Assembly: GCA_021812985.1 (NCBI GenBank)
Contig: JAKAMG010000003.1
Span: forward strand, 62,001-126,000
DNA from: Bacteroidota bacterium
Lineage (GTDB): Bacteria; Bacteroidota; Ignavibacteria; Kryptoniales; JAKASW01
Length of the DNA stretch: 64,000 nucleotides
Reading direction: 5' to 3'
The position numbers and the translations under genes were made by a program. The notes beneath the pieces were generated by a model, which saw only the letters and a list, made by a program, of their open reading frames with translations, had not been told where the DNA came from and ran no database searches. Positions 1 to 7,944 of this stretch are shown here, one piece after another. Each line of letters starts with the position of its first letter. Within the stretch, counting starts at the first letter, position 1.

Positions 1-375
1 AAGGAGGAGAAAACCGTCACGCTTGAAGCGAGAAACGGAGAATCGTTCGCGTCAGTATCAGGAAATGAAGAAGGAGGCTCGGCAAAGCTAAGTTCACTCG
101 GCCTCTCGATTCAGGACGCCGACAAGGCGACACTTGCGAAGTATGACGCTAAGAACGGCGCTCTAGTCACAGGTGTTGCACCTGCGAGCGAAGCTTATGA
201 CCGCGGTATTCAGACGGGAGACCTCATCACGAGCGTTGACAACAAGCCCGTGAAGTCTGCCGACGAAATCGAAAAGCTCGTAGACGCTCACAAAGCCGGA
301 GACGCGCTCCTCTTCAGAGTAAAGACGAAAGACAAGGTGAGCGAATATCTCGCTCTCGAAATTCCCCAGAAATAG
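1..375 (+). CDS. C-terminal part of a PDZ-domain protein, probably an HtrA/DegP-type periplasmic protease
   Basis: The reading frame is open from base 1 and ends at TAG 373-375, leaving 124 residues of a protein whose start lies outside the window. From about residue 45 it reads as a PDZ domain: a GALVTGV strand, a PASEAYDRGIQTGDLI segment, and the helix with DEIEKLVDAHKAGD that closes the peptide groove. This matches the last PDZ domain of HtrA/DegP serine proteases, which degrade or refold misfolded envelope proteins. No protease catalytic residue is in view, so another PDZ protein, such as a processing protease, is possible. An intrinsic terminator follows directly, so this gene ends its transcription unit. 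Confidence 0.7.
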   Translation, partial: KEEKTVTLEARNGESFASVSGNEEGGSAKLSSLGLSIQDADKATLAKYDAKNGALVTGVAPASEAYDRGIQTGDLITSVDNKPVKSADEIEKLVDAHKAGDALLFRVKTKDKVSEYLALEIPQK

Positions 376-401
376 TTTGCTCCACTCCCCCAAATAAGTA
401 G

Positions 402-433
402 AGGGCGGTACGGCGAAAAGCCTGCCGCCCTTT
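402..433 (+). terminator. Rho-independent terminator after the PDZ gene
   Basis: GGGCGG at 403-408 pairs with CCGCCC at 425-430. An inner GGC/GCC pair (412-414 with 420-422) closes a GAAAA loop, and TTTA follows the stem. It lies 27 bases after the stop of the plus-strand gene. On the minus strand the stem is followed by TCTACTTATTT, so it may also stop transcription coming from the DUF971 gene. Confidence 0.7.
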
Positions 434-511
434 ACATTAACGCAATTATTTGAGCCCAACTTTCCGCTTCCCCGTCAGAAGAGTTCAGCCAAACTCGGGT
501 TGGGTTAAGGC

Positions 512-853
512 TTACCTCTCCGATTTGTCAACTCCTGAGGTGCTACCGACGGATTCTTCGCAAATCTTTCTAAGATGATCAAACGCGTAAATACCCGTGC
601 TGTGACCATCGACCCAGGTAAGCGCAATTGCGTAACCACCCACTACCTCGGCGTCCTTCAGGTTGTATTTCCCTGGCATGAGTATCTGAAGCGGTGACGG
701 CTTATACTCATGCCACAGCACTGTTTCGCCGGCGCACGATGCGCACGGACACTTGTCCCGCAAGAGCTTCATTGTTACGACGAACTCTCTTCCGTCGTCC
801 CATTTGATGTAAATTTCTTCTTCGTTTGACTTCTTGAATTGAGTGGGTTGCAT
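512..853 (-). CDS. DUF971 domain protein
   Basis: A 113-residue protein matching the DUF971 family, the small domain also found at the N-terminus of gamma-butyrobetaine hydroxylases and beside Mrp/ApbC iron-sulfur carriers. Visible family features are the opening IKWDDGREF strand, a cysteine cluster CPCASC near residue 37, and the closing DGHSTGIYAFDHLR segment, which in family members contributes metal-binding positions. The cellular role of free-standing DUF971 proteins is not settled. A Shine-Dalgarno GGAG lies about six bases before the ATG. A strong hairpin separates it from the upstream peroxiredoxin gene, so it may have its own promoter or live on read-through. Confidence 0.8.
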   Translation of the reverse strand: MQPTQFKKSNEEEIYIKWDDGREFVVTMKLLRDKCPCASCAGETVLWHEYKPSPLQILMPGKYNLKDAEVVGGYAIALTWVDGHSTGIYAFDHLRKICEESVGSTSGVDKSER

Positions 854-874
854 ACATTCTCCGAAAAATGAACC

Positions 875-906
875 GGCGGAGTCACGATATCGTAATTGAC
901 TCCGCC
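875..906 (-). terminator. Hairpin terminator after the peroxiredoxin gene
   Basis: GGCGGAGTCA at 875-884 and TGACTCCGCC at 897-906 form a perfect 10-bp stem with a 12-base loop. On the minus strand it lies 15 bases after the peroxiredoxin stop and is followed within about six bases by TTTTT. It probably ends the long xseA-to-peroxiredoxin string. Confidence 0.7.
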
Positions 907-921
907 AGAAATCTGCCCCTG

Positions 922-1452
922 TCAGTCCTTGTTCCCTTTTAGTGCCTTGAGCTCGGCAATCACCTGTTCCGAATGAACTTTCGGATCGACATTGGGGTAT
1001 ATCTTGACAATCTTTCCGTGCGGATCGATGATGAAAGTAACTCTATTCGCCATCTCCCACTTCGCGTTGTAAACTCCATACAGCTTCACGACCTTCTTGT
1101 GAGGATCGGCGAGAAGAAGGAAATTCAGGCCGTATTTCTTCGTGAATTCCCTATGAGACTTCACGTCCTGAACGCTAACCCCGACCACCTTCGCGCCTTC
1201 ACTGGTGATCGTGGAAATGTCGTCTCTGAAACTGCAAGCTTCGGTTGTGCAACCTGGCGTTTCGTCTTTCGGATAGAAGTACAGGACGACGTATTCGCCC
1301 CGGAAGTTGCTGAGCTTGTGCATCTTTCCATCGTTTCCCTGGAGCGTGAAGTCGGGAGCCTTCTCCCCTTCTTTCAAAGTAATTTTCGCATTGGCTGCGC
1401 CCGCCAACGCGAGCATGGCCACAAGAAGTGGCGCCGCGAATTTCCTGACCAT
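922..1452 (-). CDS. bcp: Exported Bcp-type thiol peroxidase (peroxiredoxin)
   Basis: 176 residues. An N-terminal signal peptide (basic start, hydrophobic stretch, cleavage near ANA at 20-22) is followed by an AhpC/TSA thioredoxin fold. The active-site stretch [14 protein letters not shown] holds the peroxidatic Cys68 and a second cysteine five residues on (Cys73), the arrangement of atypical 2-Cys Bcp/PrxQ enzymes that reduce organic hydroperoxides and H2O2 with thioredoxin-like donors. Most Bcp proteins are cytosolic, so the clear signal peptide suggests a periplasmic role and an envelope reductant. A strong AGGAGG precedes the ATG. It follows the unknown gene at 1469-2215 by 17 bases, so it is probably the last gene of that operon. 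Confidence 0.88.
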   Translation of the reverse strand: MVRKFAAPLLVAMLALAGAANAKITLKEGEKAPDFTLQGNDGKMHKLSNFRGEYVVLYFYPKDETPGCTTEACSFRDDISTITSEGAKVVGVSVQDVKSHREFTKKYGLNFLLLADPHKKVVKLYGVYNAKWEMANRVTFIIDPHGKIVKIYPNVDPKVHSEQVIAELKALKGNKD

Positions 1453-1468
1453 CTCTTCCTCCTCTTTT

Positions 1469-2215
1469 TTATTTAAAAAACAGATGACAGAGCTTTCGGT
1501 TCAGGTCGAATCCGAAGAAGTCATCTCCGTTGAAATCGAAACTGGCATTGCTTTCGTATCCGAGCCAGTTCCAGTCTTCGAGGACTTTCGCCCTTTCGAA
1601 TGGTTCAAGCTCGTTAAACTCACTAACACGATTTGTGAACTCGGGGTGCCCGTCGTACTTGTCCGGATTGACGACAGAAAAGACCCTCCTTGAACGTTTC
1701 AGCTCGTCGAAGAGTGATCTTTGCATGTCCGCGCCTCTAACAGTCACATCACCGTTCGAAATCTCGATGAAATGGCTCTTAACGAAGCTCCCCTCGTCGT
1801 GCACCAATATGGAGGCGGTCCGCACAATTTTCGATACTTTCAGGAGGAAATCGAGTACCAGGAAAGCATTAAACTCATTGTCCGCGACCCGTGTGAAACC
1901 GCTGGCGACCATTCCGTCCTCGTACCCGCCGCGCTTCACGACCACGAGTCCCCTTGATTCAAGGTCGGTGACTATTTCCTCCTCGGAGTAACCCGCCTTG
2001 TCGAGCTCTTCATACCTCTCCCGAATCTCTTTCGTGTCACCACCAATCGTATCGTAGTTCGGGAAGAGGATGAAGCGTCGCAGATTCACCTTGCCACCTG
2101 TCCAGAAGAACTCAGAGTTATACCAATGCTGAAGCGACCTGATCGAATCCCATTCCTCTCCTGATATGAAATTGTATCCGTCTTCAGGTATCCGATAGAA
2201 GATTCGACGAGCCAT
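1469..2215 (-). CDS. Unknown protein, 248 residues
   Basis: No family was recognised. The protein is soluble in character, rich in Asp, Glu and aromatic residues, with no signal peptide or membrane segment. The N-terminus [19 protein letters not shown] suggests a compact cytosolic protein. A C-terminal stretch rich in Phe, Asp, Asn and Trp ([14 protein letters not shown]) is distinctive. The ATG lies one base after the ribE stop, so translation is probably coupled to riboflavin synthase. The peroxiredoxin gene follows 17 bases later. Codon use resembles its neighbours. Its function is not known; the position suggests co-expression with the isoprenoid/riboflavin string but not necessarily a shared pathway. 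Confidence 0.7.
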   Translation of the reverse strand: MARRIFYRIPEDGYNFISGEEWDSIRSLQHWYNSEFFWTGGKVNLRRFILFPNYDTIGGDTKEIRERYEELDKAGYSEEEIVTDLESRGLVVVKRGGYEDGMVASGFTRVADNEFNAFLVLDFLLKVSKIVRTASILVHDEGSFVKSHFIEISNGDVTVRGADMQRSLFDELKRSRRVFSVVNPDKYDGHPEFTNRVSEFNELEPFERAKVLEDWNWLGYESNASFDFNGDDFFGFDLNRKLCHLFFK

Positions 2216-2216
2216 T

Positions 2217-2867
2217 TCAGTTCACCCCGCCCTCGGGTGTCCTGAGCGTAAATTTGCCTTTACGGTTCACATCCCCATCAGGGAATAAAAGGCTTTCCAC
2301 ATACTTCGCCATCATGTCAACTTCGATATTAACTTTGTCTCCGATATGAAGAGTTCCAAAAACAGTATTCTCGTAAGTATGAGGTATGATGGCGACTTTG
2401 AAAGAATCGCGGAGCTTCTCCGCCACGGTCAGACTCACACCGTTGATAGCGATGCTTCCCACAGGTATCAGATACTTCATCAGATCTCTCGGTATGCTGA
2501 ACCGGAAGACGCGGCTCATCGGAAGCTTGTCGATTGACATAACCTTACCGGTGGAATCAACGTGTCCCTGCACCAAATGTCCGCCGATTCTTCCTTTAGT
2601 CTTCGCCGCCCTCTCGATGTTCACTTTATCGCCCGACTTCAATTCTCCTAGAGTCGTCTTCCTGATCGTCTCTTCGACCGCTTCAACTTCCAATTCACTC
2701 TTTAATGTCTTAACAATTGTCAGACAGACTCCGTTCACCGATAAGCTGTCGCCGACTGCAATATCATCCATCACAGTTTTGCACCCAATCCTAAAGGTGC
2801 GTGCCCCGCCGCCTCCCCCTTTCACGACTCTTATCAAACCGATCTCTTCCACGATTCCTGTAAACAT
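2217..2867 (-). CDS. ribE: Riboflavin synthase alpha chain
   Basis: Dismutates two molecules of 6,7-dimethyl-8-ribityllumazine to riboflavin. The start is set at the ATG of MFTGIVEEIG, the usual family N-terminus, with GGAAGG eight bases upstream; an in-frame ATG 33 bases earlier lacks support. The 216-residue product has the two tandem lumazine-binding barrels of the family: the first from residue 1, with SVNGVCLTI, and the second from about residue 97, with GHLVQGHVDSTG and later SIAINGVSLTV. The protein is not truncated. It follows ribD by 36 bases, so the last and the early steps of riboflavin synthesis are co-transcribed. The lumazine synthase and GTP cyclohydrolase genes are not in the window. 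Confidence 0.95.
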   Translation of the reverse strand: MFTGIVEEIGLIRVVKGGGGGARTFRIGCKTVMDDIAVGDSLSVNGVCLTIVKTLKSELEVEAVEETIRKTTLGELKSGDKVNIERAAKTKGRIGGHLVQGHVDSTGKVMSIDKLPMSRVFRFSIPRDLMKYLIPVGSIAINGVSLTVAEKLRDSFKVAIIPHTYENTVFGTLHIGDKVNIEVDMMAKYVESLLFPDGDVNRKGKFTLRTPEGGVN

Positions 2868-2903
2868 ATTATAGCCTTCCCTCTTGCTAAGAATTCCCAA
2901 GAC

Positions 2904-3995
2904 TCAGAAGTAAGCGGTAATTAACTGATCCACTCCAAGCTGCGTCACCTGAGTCCGATTCAACCTGATGCCTTTGCCTAAATCACGGATCGACATCCCG
3001 TCTGAAAAGCCGATGCCATCGCCTAGAATGACCGGAGCGACAAAGAGTTCAATCTTATCCGCCAGCTTCTCCCTGATAAAAGCTGAAAAGAGATCGCCCC
3101 CTCCCTCCACCATTACTGACGCGATCCCGAGCTCGCCTATCGCCTTCAAAAGTGCTTTGAGCGGAACCTTCCCGGTTTTGTTTCCCCTAAGCCTTATCAA
3201 TCTGACCCCCTGCCTCTCGAGCGCTGCCATCTTCCTTCCCGCCTTTCCCCGCGAGCTAACAGAATGGAAAAGGATAACTTCCGATTCATGATCATGGAAC
3301 ATTGAAGACTCAAGGGGCGAATTCAGATTCCCGTCAATGACAATTCTGACAGGGGATCTCCCTTCGACAAGCCTGACGGTTAGCGAGGGATTATCAGATG
3401 ACACCGTCCCTGCACCGACTAGAACAGCGTCGACTTCCGACCTGAGCGAATGGACTCTTTTCAACGAATCGCCTGATGTAATGTATTTCGACTTGCGGTT
3501 ATTAAGGGCAATCTTCCCGTCGAGGGACTGCGCAATTTTCAAGGTCACGAAAGGGAACCCTGTGGTGATGTGTTTGATAAACGCCTCGTTCAGGTCACGC
3601 GAGTCCTCCGCGAGCAGTCCGACATCTACCTCAATGCCTGCCTCCTTCAGCTTCCTGACCCCGTTTCCGTTGACTCTCGGGTTCGGATCAAGCATGCAGA
3701 GGTGGACTCTTTTCACTTTCTTCTCAATAAGCAGATCGGCACAGGGTGGCGTCTTCCCGAAGAAACTGCACGGTTCGAGATTCACAAACACATCGGCCCC
3801 CTCGACAGACTCCGAGGCGGATCGTATCGCGTTCACTTCTGCGTGGGCGCCGCCGAATCGCTCGTGGAAACCTTCCCCGATCACCTTGCCTTCTTTGACG
3901 ATGACACAGCCAACCATCGGGTTGGGGCTGACACTACCCGCTCCCTTCCTGGCGAGTTCCAGGCATCTCCTCATCGATTGCAGCTCGTTAGTCAT
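2904..3995 (-). CDS. ribD: Bifunctional riboflavin deaminase/reductase
   Basis: 363 residues with the two-domain RibD layout. The N-terminal deaminase carries the zinc-binding residues His51 and Glu53 (AHAE) plus Cys76 and Cys85 (EPCSFFGKTPPC). From about residue 149 comes the NADPH-dependent reductase with LKIAQSLDGKIA and a VMVEGGG segment near residue 300. Together they convert diaminohydroxyphosphoribosylaminopyrimidine to 5-amino-6-ribitylamino-uracil phosphate. The ATG lies just after the stop of the adenosyltransferase gene, and ribE follows. No FMN riboswitch fits here because the gene is inside an operon. Confidence 0.95.
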   Translation of the reverse strand: MTNELQSMRRCLELARKGAGSVSPNPMVGCVIVKEGKVIGEGFHERFGGAHAEVNAIRSASESVEGADVFVNLEPCSFFGKTPPCADLLIEKKVKRVHLCMLDPNPRVNGNGVRKLKEAGIEVDVGLLAEDSRDLNEAFIKHITTGFPFVTLKIAQSLDGKIALNNRKSKYITSGDSLKRVHSLRSEVDAVLVGAGTVSSDNPSLTVRLVEGRSPVRIVIDGNLNSPLESSMFHDHESEVILFHSVSSRGKAGRKMAALERQGVRLIRLRGNKTGKVPLKALLKAIGELGIASVMVEGGGDLFSAFIREKLADKIELFVAPVILGDGIGFSDGMSIRDLGKGIRLNRTQVTQLGVDQLITAYF

Positions 3996-3998
3996 GAG

Positions 3999-4772
3999 TC
4001 ATTTCAGAATCAGCGCAACCTTGTCTCCAACTGCGGATTTCAAAACTCTCGCGGCACTCCCGCCGTTCACGGCTAGCTCAAGGAGTCCGCTGCTTCCTTT
4101 TATTCCGATGAGTCCCTTCGTCAGGGCCGCGGAATATGTCGCTGCAAATTTCGTCACCACCCTGTTCCCAATCTTTAGCGTAGCTCCGCGCTGCAGCAGC
4201 TCCTCCCTCCAAAGAAAACTCGTGAACACATTTCCGAACCTGTCCTGGTAAACTACTTCGCCCATGTTCTTGCCGGTTGAGATCGACGTGTAAAAGGGAG
4301 AACATCGCGGATAAGAAAACGACTCGCCAAGTTCATTTAGCCGCAAACCTCTCGACAAGTGCGCCGCAATGGGGGCAAATATGTCCCTCCCGTGAAATGT
4401 TGTGCTTACGCTTCTAAGGAACAGGTTTCTGTTGGTGACGGTCCGAAATTGATGTTCAGCGGACTCCGCGACGACATAGTCGAGGAGGCCGTTGTCCGGG
4501 GCAAGGTAAAGTCTCCCCTCAATGCTCCCGCAGATAATCCTACGGTCGCTTCCAACGCCGGGATCAACTACCGATACAAATATGGAATCGTCAGGGAAGT
4601 ATTTTCTGGAGGCCCACAGCACGAACGCGCCCTGCTTGATGTTCTGCGGCTCGATATCGTGGGTAAGGTCGATGACGCGTGCGACCGGATTCATGCTGGA
4701 GATGACCCCCTTCATGACTCCGACATAATAATCCCTGCTGCCGAAATCGGTCAGCAAAACGATGGCGGGCAT
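3999..4772 (-). CDS. S-adenosylmethionine hydroxide adenosyltransferase (DUF62 family)
   Basis: A member of the fluorinase-related DUF62 family, which in characterised archaeal and bacterial members hydrolyses SAM to adenosine and methionine. The start is placed at the ATG opening MPAIVLLTDFG, typical of the family; it overlaps the stop of the oxidoreductase gene as TAATG. With this start the diagnostic Asp-Arg-His triad is Asp70, Arg77 and His127 (VVDPGVGSDRR and FHGRD), with the family spacing. 257 residues, full length. There is no sign of the loop found in true halogenases, but the specificity is inferred from the triad. It is embedded between an oxidoreductase gene and ribD in a dxs/rib operon. 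Confidence 0.9.
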   Translation of the reverse strand: MPAIVLLTDFGSRDYYVGVMKGVISSMNPVARVIDLTHDIEPQNIKQGAFVLWASRKYFPDDSIFVSVVDPGVGSDRRIICGSIEGRLYLAPDNGLLDYVVAESAEHQFRTVTNRNLFLRSVSTTFHGRDIFAPIAAHLSRGLRLNELGESFSYPRCSPFYTSISTGKNMGEVVYQDRFGNVFTSFLWREELLQRGATLKIGNRVVTKFAATYSAALTKGLIGIKGSSGLLELAVNGGSAARVLKSAVGDKVALILK

Positions 4773-5773
4773 TAAAGCCTCAGAGCATTCTCGCGCTTGG
4801 CAGATGTGTAAGACGCGTCGACCACCTGCATGACTTTGCACATCTGACTGATCGTAGGCATGTCCGCCTTAACACCATGCAGAAACCTCACGAAGTTGGT
4901 GAGCTCCGTCTCATAGCTTCGCTTGAAGACGTTCTCGAACTTGGAATTCTCCACAGGCGTCAGGCTTACAAGCTTGTCTTTAACATTGTGATGCAGAATA
5001 AGAGGACTCAAAGTCGCCGTCCCGTTAGTGCCGTACACCTCGAATCTAAAGCTCTCCTCGGGCTGCTGGAGACCCCAGCTCGCATCGAGTCTTATCATCG
5101 CCCCTTTTTTTGTACGGAGGGTGACCAGGGCCGTGTCTTCAACCTTCTTGAACCTCCGGCTGAAGAATGCGGCGTTCACGGCAGAGACTTCCGGAAAATC
5201 GAGAAGCCAAAGCGAGAGGTCTATGAGCACAATCCCGAGATCGAGCATGACGCCGCGTCTCGAGTTCCGGCCAGAGTCCATGCGCATTTTGGTGCTCGGC
5301 TCCTGTTTGTGCCAGGCCGCGTTGATGTAGAATACGTCTCCAAGCTGCTTGTCGCTCATGTAACTCTTCAGCATCATGAAATCTGTCCGGAACCTGTTAT
5401 TCATGGCCGCGAGGACGATCTTCCCTTTCTCGCTCGCCAGTTTGGACAGGGCCTCGCACTGCGAATGATCCATCGTAGGGGGCTTCTCGATGAGGACATT
5501 CTTCCCCGCGTTCAATGCCGCTGAAGCTATCTCGAAGTGACTTTCAGTCGACGTGCAAATGTCGACAGCCTCAACTTCAGGGTCGGCTATCAATTCTTCG
5601 GGACTCGAATACAGACGAGAAATTCCATGCTGCTTTCCGAGAGCCTGGAGTTTGGGCCTGTCCTGCTCGGCAAGTGCTATAACCTTTACTCCGGTAATCT
5701 TTTTCAGGAGGGGGAGATGAATGATCTGGGCAATTGCGCCTCCCCCGATCACGCCAAGCTTAATATCTTCCAT
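4772..5773 (-). CDS. Gfo/Idh/MocA family NAD(P)-dependent oxidoreductase
   Basis: 333 residues. The N-terminal Rossmann fold has GVIGGGAIAQ near residues 8-16, and the family EKP motif is at 96-98 (LIEKPP); the C-terminal half is the alpha/beta substrate domain. Members oxidise or reduce sugars, inositols or biliverdin-like compounds, and the substrate cannot be read from sequence. The gene lies four bases after dxs (RBS AGGTGA inside the dxs end) and overlaps the next gene by one base, so it is translated as part of the operon. Its place between isoprenoid and riboflavin genes gives no obvious substrate. Confidence 0.85.
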   Translation of the reverse strand: MEDIKLGVIGGGAIAQIIHLPLLKKITGVKVIALAEQDRPKLQALGKQHGISRLYSSPEELIADPEVEAVDICTSTESHFEIASAALNAGKNVLIEKPPTMDHSQCEALSKLASEKGKIVLAAMNNRFRTDFMMLKSYMSDKQLGDVFYINAAWHKQEPSTKMRMDSGRNSRRGVMLDLGIVLIDLSLWLLDFPEVSAVNAAFFSRRFKKVEDTALVTLRTKKGAMIRLDASWGLQQPEESFRFEVYGTNGTATLSPLILHHNVKDKLVSLTPVENSKFENVFKRSYETELTNFVRFLHGVKADMPTISQMCKVMQVVDASYTSAKRENALRL

Positions 5774-5776
5774 TTG

Positions 5777-7690
5777 TCACCTGCTCACGAGGACCGATTC
5801 TTTCGAAGATGATCCTTCGACATTAATAAAGTGAGTGACCTTTTCAGCGATTCCGGCCGGGTGAAGTCCTACCAGCTCGTACAGCTGGGAAGGCTGACCA
5901 TGTTCAACGAAAGAATCAGGGAGTCCGAGCATCATGACCCTTACAGCTTTTCCCGTCTCCTGCAGCCCTTCGAGTACCGCGCTTCCGAAGCCTCCCTTAA
6001 CCGTGTTGTCTTCAACCGTCACAATGTGATCGAACTTTCCTGCAATCTCATCGAGAAGCTCGATATCTACAGGTTTTACGTAACGCATATTCACTACTTC
6101 GGCGTGAATCCCGTCGCGTTCGAGGAGGTCGGCAGCTTTCAGGGCGTGCTGTACCATCAAACCCACAGCAAGAATCGCGACGTCGCCGCCAGTTCTAAGT
6201 ACCTCGCCTTTTCCAATCGGTATTTCCTTCATCTCCTTCTTCGGAAGGCCGGACGCGTTTCCGCGAGGATACCTCAGGGCAATCGGGCCGTCCTTGTGGT
6301 TCACCGCCGTTAGGAGCATGTCTCGCAGCTCGTCCTCGTCCCTGGGGGCCATGACAACCATCCCGGGAATGAGTCGAAGATAGGTAAGGTCGAACGTGCC
6401 ATGATGTGTCGGGCCGTCAGCCCCGACGAGACCTCCACGATCGAGCACGAAAACTACGTGCAGGTGCTGTATCGCCACGTCGTGTATAATCTGATCGAAG
6501 GCCCTTTGAAGGAAAGTGGAGTAGATCGCTGCAACCGGGACGTATCCCTGGGTAGCCATTCCGGCGGAGAATGTTATCGCATGCTGCTCCGCTATACCGA
6601 CGTCGAAGAATTTCGACGGAAGCTCCTTCTGCAGAATGTTAAGCCCAGTCCCGTCAGGCATGGCTGCGGTAACCCCGATGACCTTGGGGTTCTTCCTCGC
6701 GATCTCAACCAGCGCCTCGCCGAATACCCTGGTGAGCGAAGGCGGGCCCTCCTTCTTGAATTGTTCGCCGGTGACTTTGTCGAATGCCACAACTCCGTGA
6801 AGCTTCTGTTTATCTTCCTCAGCGGGAAGATACCCCTTCCCCTTTTCCGTCGTGACGTGTACAAGGAGTGGCCCCTTCAGGTCCTTAACCTCCCTGAAAG
6901 TTGTTATCAGCTGAGAAATGTTATGCCCGTTGAACGGCCCGAAATATCTGAAGCCGAGCGCTTCGAAGAGCATCCCCGGCGTCACTATAGCTTTCATGCC
7001 TGACTCAAGCCGCCCAGCTACTTTCCTAATTCGGTCTCCCACAGAGTCGAGCTTTCCCGTCAGATCCCATACGTTCGATTTGAATTTGTTATACGCCCCG
7101 GTCACTGTAAGGCTGCTGAAGTAATTCGATATAGACCAGACGTTGGGAGCTATGGACATGTTGTTGTCGTTCAGGACGACGATCAGGTCTTTCTTAAGTA
7201 TTCCAGCGTTGTTCATTGCCTCGTAGGCCATGCCGCCGGTCATGGCTCCGTCGCCGATTACGGCAACGACCTTGAACTTCTCATCCATGAAGTCTCTGGC
7301 AGTGGCGACGCCGAGTGCAGCAGATATGGAGGTGCTTGCGTGGCCTGCGCCGAATACATCGTAAGGACTTTCTGAACGCTTTAGAAAGCCGCTTATACCC
7401 TGGAACTGCCTGATCGTGTGGAACAAATCTCGTCGACCGGTAATGATCTTGTGTATGTAGCCCTGGTGTCCCACATCCCAAATCAGCTTGTCATAAGGCG
7501 TGTTGAACACGTAATGAAGGGCAAGCGTAAGCTCAACGGAGCCCAGACTTGCTCCCAGATGCCCGCCGATCTGCGAGATCGTATCTATTAGGAACTCACG
7601 GATTTCCTGAGCCAGCGCTTTCAGCTCATTCACTGAAAGCTTACGAAGGTCTTCCGGACTATTTATGGAATAGAGGTATTTATACTCCAT
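5777..7690 (-). CDS. dxs: 1-deoxy-D-xylulose-5-phosphate synthase
   Basis: 637 residues, normal for Dxs, the thiamine-diphosphate enzyme that condenses pyruvate with glyceraldehyde 3-phosphate in the first step of the MEP isoprenoid pathway. Visible signatures are His44 in GGHLGAS, the ThDP/Mg motif GDGAMTGG at 146-153 with NDNN near 174-177, and the transketolase-like pyrimidine-domain motif DVGIAEQH in the second half. It starts 12 bases after xseB with GGAGAG upstream. The association of xseB with dxs is widespread in bacteria. The product also feeds thiamine and pyridoxal synthesis. Confidence 0.97.
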   Translation of the reverse strand: MEYKYLYSINSPEDLRKLSVNELKALAQEIREFLIDTISQIGGHLGASLGSVELTLALHYVFNTPYDKLIWDVGHQGYIHKIITGRRDLFHTIRQFQGISGFLKRSESPYDVFGAGHASTSISAALGVATARDFMDEKFKVVAVIGDGAMTGGMAYEAMNNAGILKKDLIVVLNDNNMSIAPNVWSISNYFSSLTVTGAYNKFKSNVWDLTGKLDSVGDRIRKVAGRLESGMKAIVTPGMLFEALGFRYFGPFNGHNISQLITTFREVKDLKGPLLVHVTTEKGKGYLPAEEDKQKLHGVVAFDKVTGEQFKKEGPPSLTRVFGEALVEIARKNPKVIGVTAAMPDGTGLNILQKELPSKFFDVGIAEQHAITFSAGMATQGYVPVAAIYSTFLQRAFDQIIHDVAIQHLHVVFVLDRGGLVGADGPTHHGTFDLTYLRLIPGMVVMAPRDEDELRDMLLTAVNHKDGPIALRYPRGNASGLPKKEMKEIPIGKGEVLRTGGDVAILAVGLMVQHALKAADLLERDGIHAEVVNMRYVKPVDIELLDEIAGKFDHIVTVEDNTVKGGFGSAVLEGLQETGKAVRVMMLGLPDSFVEHGQPSQLYELVGLHPAGIAEKVTHFINVEGSSSKESVLVSR

Positions 7691-7701
7691 TATCTCTCCA
7701 C

Positions 7702-7944
7702 TCAGTTTTCGATATCAGATTCTTCCAACGCGCCGCCGGCGTTCTTCTGAATCTTCTTCAGTTTCAATTTAGCCTCATTCAGACGCGTCATGCAAGACTT
7801 GGCGAGAGTCATCCCTTCTTCATACAGCTTTATCGATTCGTCAAGCGAGGCATTCCCCGCCTCAAGCACTTCGACGATCTGTTCAAGCCTGTTTAATGAC
7901 TCTTCGAATGTAAGCTCTTCCTTTGTCTTAGATGCCTTGCTCAT
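7702..7944 (-). CDS. xseB: Exodeoxyribonuclease VII small subunit
   Basis: With the ATG at 7942-7944 (AGGA just upstream) the product has 80 residues, the usual XseB length. It shows the family pattern LTFEESLNRLEQIVEVLE, then a helical SLDESIKLYEEGMTLAKSC and a Lys-rich KLKLKKIQKN stretch. Several copies of this helical-hairpin protein bind XseA to make the single-strand exonuclease. A GTG 36 bases upstream would add 12 unconserved residues and lacks an RBS. The gene overlaps the xseA end by 17 bases. Confidence 0.92.
   Translation of the reverse strand: MSKASKTKEELTFEESLNRLEQIVEVLEAGNASLDESIKLYEEGMTLAKSCMTRLNEAKLKLKKIQKNAGGALEESDIEN

Noticed and set aside
973-1476. 167-codon plus-strand frame opposite the peroxiredoxin gene
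   Set aside because: It is antisense to a clear gene with signal peptide, active-site motif and RBS.
2868-2900. Longer riboflavin synthase start
   Set aside because: The added 11 residues are not part of the family, and the internal ATG has a good RBS and the canonical MFTGIVEE start.
3996-4100. Possible FMN riboswitch upstream of ribD
   Set aside because: The region is coding (C-terminus of the adenosyltransferase) with only a few bases between genes; RFN conserved segments are not present.
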